This document shows, one piece after another, positions 60,739-64,000 of a stretch of 64,000 nucleotides of DNA. A program made the position numbers and the translations under genes. Position 1 is the stretch's first letter. Every line of letters starts with the position of its first letter. The DNA lies in the NCBI RefSeq assembly GCF_036046055.1, contig NZ_CP107939.1:5084001-5148000 (forward strand), read 5' to 3'. Under the pieces are notes generated by a model that was not told the origin of the DNA, did no database searches, and saw only the letters and a list, made by a program, of their open reading frames with translations. The DNA comes from Nocardia sp. NBC_00403. GTDB taxonomy: Bacteria > Actinomycetota > Actinomycetes > Mycobacteriales > Mycobacteriaceae.

Positions 60739-62202
60739 ATGGCTACCGACACTGAACACCGGCACATTGCGATCGTCGGGGCCGGTTTCGCCGGCATCGG
60801 TCTGGCGATAAAGTTTCGCGAAGCCGGGTTCGACGATCTCGTGATTCTGGAACGTGCCGATGACCTCGGCGGCACCTGGCAGGCGAACACCTATCCGGGC
60901 TGCGCGTGCGACGTTCCATCGCACTTGTACAGCTACTCCTTCGCCCCGAATCCGGAATGGTCGCGCACCTACGGCCGGCAGGAAGAGATCCTGGAGTACA
61001 TCCGATCGGTGGCGGTGACCCACGATGTGGTGCGCCACATCCGCTACAGCGCGGAAATGCTCGATGCCCGGTGGGACGATGCGGAATCGCTATGGCGCGT
61101 CAGCACCGTGACCGGAGATTTCACCGCGGACTTCGTGATCTCCGCGACCGGCGTTTTCAGCGAGGCGAAATACCCTTCGTTGCGCGGGTTGGAGACCTTC
61201 CAGGGCAAGGCATTTCATTCGTTGCACTGGGATCATGAGCATGATCTGACAGGGGAGCGGGTCGCGGTAATCGGCACGGGCGCCTCGGCCGTGCAATTCG
61301 TCCCGGAGATCCAGCCCAAGGTCGGCGCGCTGACCCTGTTCCAGCGATCGGCGCCGTGGATCGTGCCGCGAATGGACCGCAGGACGCTCGGACTGGAGCG
61401 GCAGCTGCTGCGCCGAGTGCCACTGGCAGGCAAAGCGATTCGGGGTAGCTTCTACACATTGATCGAAGGCTTCGGCTTGATCGGGTTCGTGGACAAACGG
61501 TTCCGTCACCCGTACGAGCTGCTCGGCAAGTGGCAGCTGCGCCGTCAGGTCCGCGATCCGCACCTGCGCAAGGCGCTTACTCCGGACTACATGATCGGCT
61601 GTAAACGCGCGATCTTCTCCGACACGTATCTGCCCGCTCTCGATCGAGACAATGTCGAGGTCGTCACCGACGGCATCGCCGAGGTGCGCGCACACTCGGT
61701 CGTGACACGCGGCGGCGTCGAGATTCCGGTCGACACGATCATCTACGGCACCGGATTCGAGCCTGTCTCCGAGGCTTTCGGGCGATTCACCGGGCGCGGC
61801 GGCGTCACCATCGCCGAACTGTACGAGAAGCGTCCGCAAAGTTATCTCGGCAGTGCCCTGTCCGGATTCCCGAACTTCTTCTTCACTCTGGGGCCCTTCG
61901 GGGCGGCCGGAAACCAATCCGCGATCTACATGATCGAGTCACAGATCGCCTACATCGTGGACGCGTTGAAGACGATGCGGGCCGAGGGCGCACGCCGCGT
62001 GGAGGTACGGCCGGAAGCGCAGGAGGCGTTCCTCGACGAGATGCAGGAACGAAGCCGCTCGACGGTGTGGCTCACCGGCGGATGCCACAGCTACTACCAG
62101 ACACCGGACGGCCACAATGCCGGCCTCTACCCGAACTGGAGTTTCGAATACCGAAGTCGTACAAGCCGATTCGATGCCAGCTCCTATGAAGTGAGTGCAT
62201 GA
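60739..62202 (+). CDS. Flavin-containing / Baeyer-Villiger-type monooxygenase (MymA-like)
   Basis: A 487-residue two-dinucleotide-fold monooxygenase using FAD and NADPH to insert one oxygen atom into a ketone or to oxygenate a heteroatom. It has VGAGFAGIGLAI for FAD near the N terminus, the Baeyer-Villiger fingerprint FxGxxxHxxxW seen as FQGKAFHSLHW near residue 155, and VIGTGASAVQ for NADPH. The length and the SDR-hydrolase neighbours resemble the M. tuberculosis mymA operon (Rv3083 onwards). It starts 2 bp after the aldehyde dehydrogenase stop. Confidence 0.92.
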   Translation: MATDTEHRHIAIVGAGFAGIGLAIKFREAGFDDLVILERADDLGGTWQANTYPGCACDVPSHLYSYSFAPNPEWSRTYGRQEEILEYIRSVAVTHDVVRHIRYSAEMLDARWDDAESLWRVSTVTGDFTADFVISATGVFSEAKYPSLRGLETFQGKAFHSLHWDHEHDLTGERVAVIGTGASAVQFVPEIQPKVGALTLFQRSAPWIVPRMDRRTLGLERQLLRRVPLAGKAIRGSFYTLIEGFGLIGFVDKRFRHPYELLGKWQLRRQVRDPHLRKALTPDYMIGCKRAIFSDTYLPALDRDNVEVVTDGIAEVRAHSVVTRGGVEIPVDTIIYGTGFEPVSEAFGRFTGRGGVTIAELYEKRPQSYLGSALSGFPNFFFTLGPFGAAGNQSAIYMIESQIAYIVDALKTMRAEGARRVEVRPEAQEAFLDEMQERSRSTVWLTGGCHSYYQTPDGHNAGLYPNWSFEYRSRTSRFDASSYEVSA

Positions 62203-63092
62203 TGGACATAGGACAGCTCAACCCGCTGCGCTGGATCGGTAGCACCGCATATGAGGTGCGCAACAAGACGGTGCTGATTACGGGAGCCGGGCAGGGAATC
62301 GGCCTGGAACTGGCGAAGATCCTGTACGCCCGCGGGGCTTCGGTCGCGCTGGTGGACATCGACGAAGGCGCCGCCCGCATCGCGGCGGAAGCACTCGGAG
62401 ATCGCGCCTGTGCGATCGCTGCGGACGTCGCGGATCGTGAGTCGACGGACGAGGCGATCGCGCAGGCAGTGGCCAGGTTCGGCGGCCTCGACATCGTAGT
62501 CGCGAACGCGGGTGTGGTCCCGCGTCCGGCGACGTTGCGAACCATGGACGGCAGCGATTTCGACCGCGTCATCGGCATCAATCTCACCGGTGTGTTCAAT
62601 ACGGTTCATCCGGCCCTCGACCACGTGATCGCCGCGAAAGGTCATGTGGTGGTGGTCTCGTCGGCGGCTGCCTTCGCGCCCGGTATGGGCGGTGCGCCGT
62701 ACATGATCAGCAAGGCGGGCGTCGAGCAACTCGGGCGCGCGCTCCGGGTCGAACTAGCCGCAGTCGGTGCTACGGCCGGCGTCGCCTACTTCGGCGTTGT
62801 GGAGACGGCCATGACACACGACACCCTCGATCGCGACGACCTGGGCCGCGCGCTCGGCGACATGCTGCCATGGCCGCTCAACGTGCGAATCACCGCGGCC
62901 GAGGCCGCCGAGACGATTGCCGACGGCATCGGTCGGCGAGCCGCGCGGACCATCGCCCCTAGCGGCTGGGAGCCGTACGCCCTCTTGCGCGGAGCGGTAA
63001 ACGTCGTGCTTGACAACCGACTCGCCCGCGACGCCGGGGTGCAGGCGCTGGTCCGCGAGGTCGAACAGCGCAACGGCCGGCCTGCATCATGA
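62199..63092 (+). CDS. Short-chain dehydrogenase/reductase
   Basis: A 297-residue SDR interconverting an alcohol and a ketone with NAD(P). Cofactor motif TGAGQGIG, NAG motif (VANAG), catalytic Ser in VVVSSAAAF, and the YMISK active-site pair are all present. An Asp after the second strand (LVDID) favours NAD. ATG 62199 overlaps the monooxygenase stop (ATGA). It corresponds in position to the SDR (sadH) of mymA-type operons and could supply the ketone for the monooxygenase. Confidence 0.92.
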   Translation: MMDIGQLNPLRWIGSTAYEVRNKTVLITGAGQGIGLELAKILYARGASVALVDIDEGAARIAAEALGDRACAIAADVADRESTDEAIAQAVARFGGLDIVVANAGVVPRPATLRTMDGSDFDRVIGINLTGVFNTVHPALDHVIAAKGHVVVVSSAAAFAPGMGGAPYMISKAGVEQLGRALRVELAAVGATAGVAYFGVVETAMTHDTLDRDDLGRALGDMLPWPLNVRITAAEAAETIADGIGRRAARTIAPSGWEPYALLRGAVNVVLDNRLARDAGVQALVREVEQRNGRPAS

Positions 63093-63108
63093 CCACCGCC
63101 GAGGATCG

Positions 63109-63528
63109 GTGCGCTCCCGGATTTCTCGTCAGCTGGCGGGTGTGACAGTTCGCCCCGCCACCAGTATGGCTCCGGTCGATCGGCACGGCATTCGGGTAGC
63201 ACGGCAACGGTGGCGCGGGCCCGCGCCACCGTCGATGTACAACAGCGACGGTTCTGCCGATCCGCGCCTGGAATTGCGTCCGACGCGTGGAATGACGTTG
63301 CCGCCGACAGTGATCCAGGTCGGTGACGCCGAGTTCCTGACCGTGGACTCGATCGAACTCGCCGACCGGCTCGACCGAGCGGGTGCGCGATGCGAGCTGC
63401 AGGTGTGGCCGGATCAGATGCACGTCTTCCATGCCTTGGCGGCCCTGATTCCCGAGTCGCGCTCGGCATACCGCGCGGCCCTGTTCATCACGACCAATCT
63501 CGACCGTGCCACCACCATCGCGGTCTGA
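63109..63528 (+). pseudogene. Internally deleted alpha/beta hydrolase (LipR-like)
   Basis: From a GTG at 63109 the frame begins with a LipR-type N terminus (LAGVTVRPATSMAPVDRHGIRVAR) and then jumps directly to the C-terminal part (SADPRLEL, then LPPTVIQVGDAEFLTVDS with the acid and DQMHVFHALAAL with the catalytic His). Full-length relatives have roughly 300-320 residues; here 139 remain, and the HGGG oxyanion and GDSAGG nucleophile regions are absent. Join lies near 63220-63240. A competing ATG at 63089 overlaps the SDR stop but gives only 18 codons. It cannot be an active hydrolase. Confidence 0.75.
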
Positions 63529-63551
63529 GCACTCCGAAAAGGACGACAGCC

Positions 63552-64000
63552 ATGGCACGCAAGTACGCCCTCGACGAATCCGACGACACGTTTCTCGCTA
63601 CGGCCGGCCGCCGCTACGTACACGTCATCGATCTCCTGGCCCCTCCGGGGAGGGTATGGGAAGCATTGTGCGCCGACGATGCCCTCGTGTCGTGGTCATC
63701 GATCGTCACCCGAGTGGAATGGACCAAGCCACGGCCCTTCGGAGTGGGCACCACGCGCGTGGTGACACTGGCAGGCGCGGTCCGGCTCGAGGAACGGTTC
63801 TACCGCTGGAATGTCGACGAGCGCATGACATTCACCGTCGACGCGGCATCCGTCCCGGGCCTACGTCGCTTCGGCGAGGACATCGCCCTCGAAAAGACGA
63901 CTGGCGGTACGAGATTGACATGGACGTTCGCGTTGGAAGGCGAGACGGGCGTCCAGCCGTTGTTGTGGCTGCTCGACCCGGCCAATCGCATCGTCACCTC
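63552..64000 (+). CDS. SRPBCC-family (START/Bet v1-like) protein, open at right edge
   Basis: At least 149 residues of a ligand-binding SRPBCC protein: HVIDLLAPPGRVWEALCADDALVSW at the N terminus, followed by VVTLAGAVRLEERFYRWNVDERMTF and TRLTWTFALEGE, the alternating strand pattern of polyketide cyclase/START-like domains. AAAGGA precedes the ATG by about 10 nt. It follows the operon above by 23 bp and probably belongs to it, binding a hydrophobic substrate or intermediate. The C terminus is outside the window. Confidence 0.8.
   Translation, partial: MARKYALDESDDTFLATAGRRYVHVIDLLAPPGRVWEALCADDALVSWSSIVTRVEWTKPRPFGVGTTRVVTLAGAVRLEERFYRWNVDERMTFTVDAASVPGLRRFGEDIALEKTTGGTRLTWTFALEGETGVQPLLWLLDPANRIVT

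Overview
The window is high-GC actinobacterial DNA and most resembles Nocardia or a close mycolate-containing relative. This rests on pervasive GTG starts and 4-bp start/stop overlaps, an RbpA gene, an fxsA-lnt-rbpA neighbourhood like that of mycobacteria, a class I cholesterol oxidase, Rv2061-type flavin enzymes and two giant NRPS genes. No tRNA, rRNA, CRISPR array or insertion sequence was recognised.

Layout. (1) 1-13313, minus strand: the N-terminal 4437 residues of a giant NRPS (NRPS1) that runs off the left edge. It reads C - orphan C-lobe - A - PCP - C - A - PCP - E - C - A - PCP - E - C. (2) 13314-17238: an AT-rich regulatory stretch, a Tat-exported cholesterol oxidase and a divergent P450. 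(3) 17415-24298: Rv2061-type flavin enzymes, an XRE regulator divergent from a methionine aminopeptidase across three palindromes, a PadR regulator, TldE/TldD and a TetR regulator. (4) 24316-32059: TSUP permease, two-component system, FxsA, chorismate mutase, RHH protein, amidohydrolase and Lnt. (5) 32496-48167: a second giant NRPS (NRPS2; four C-A-PCP modules plus TE) translationally coupled to a DrrA/DrrB-type ABC exporter. It sits between lnt and rbpA. (6) 48333-56469: terminator, RbpA, membrane protein, M23 peptidase, two ArsR regulators, GT9, VOC proteins, DUF308 protein and haloalkane dehalogenase. (7) 56466-64000: a truncated ECF sigma gene and a truncated TetR gene meeting at a scar, then an operon of a ferritin-like protein, a 2Fe-2S reductase, an aldehyde dehydrogenase, a Baeyer-Villiger-type monooxygenase, an SDR, an internally deleted alpha/beta hydrolase and an SRPBCC protein.

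How the parts may work together. Both NRPSs open with an EntF-like condensation domain, the kind that accepts an acyl or aryl group from a separate carrier protein. NRPS2 has a serine-type first A domain identical in its 10-residue code to EntF, and it hands its product to a TE and the adjacent exporter. NRPS1 appears to have lost its first A-PCP.

The most notable regulatory observation is a 14-bp palindrome of the form GGTATNNNNATACC. It occurs three times between the XRE gene and map, and once over the -35 region of the NRPS1 promoter, which suggests that the small XRE protein also controls NRPS1.

The most notable enzymatic observation is that the so-called metal-dependent hydrolase at 57239 carries the ligand pattern of a ferritin-like diiron oxygenase and lies next to a matching reductase, while its presumed TetR repressor is broken. 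Four separate loci (NRPS1 start, exporter operon, sigma/TetR, alpha/beta hydrolase) look like deletion scars.
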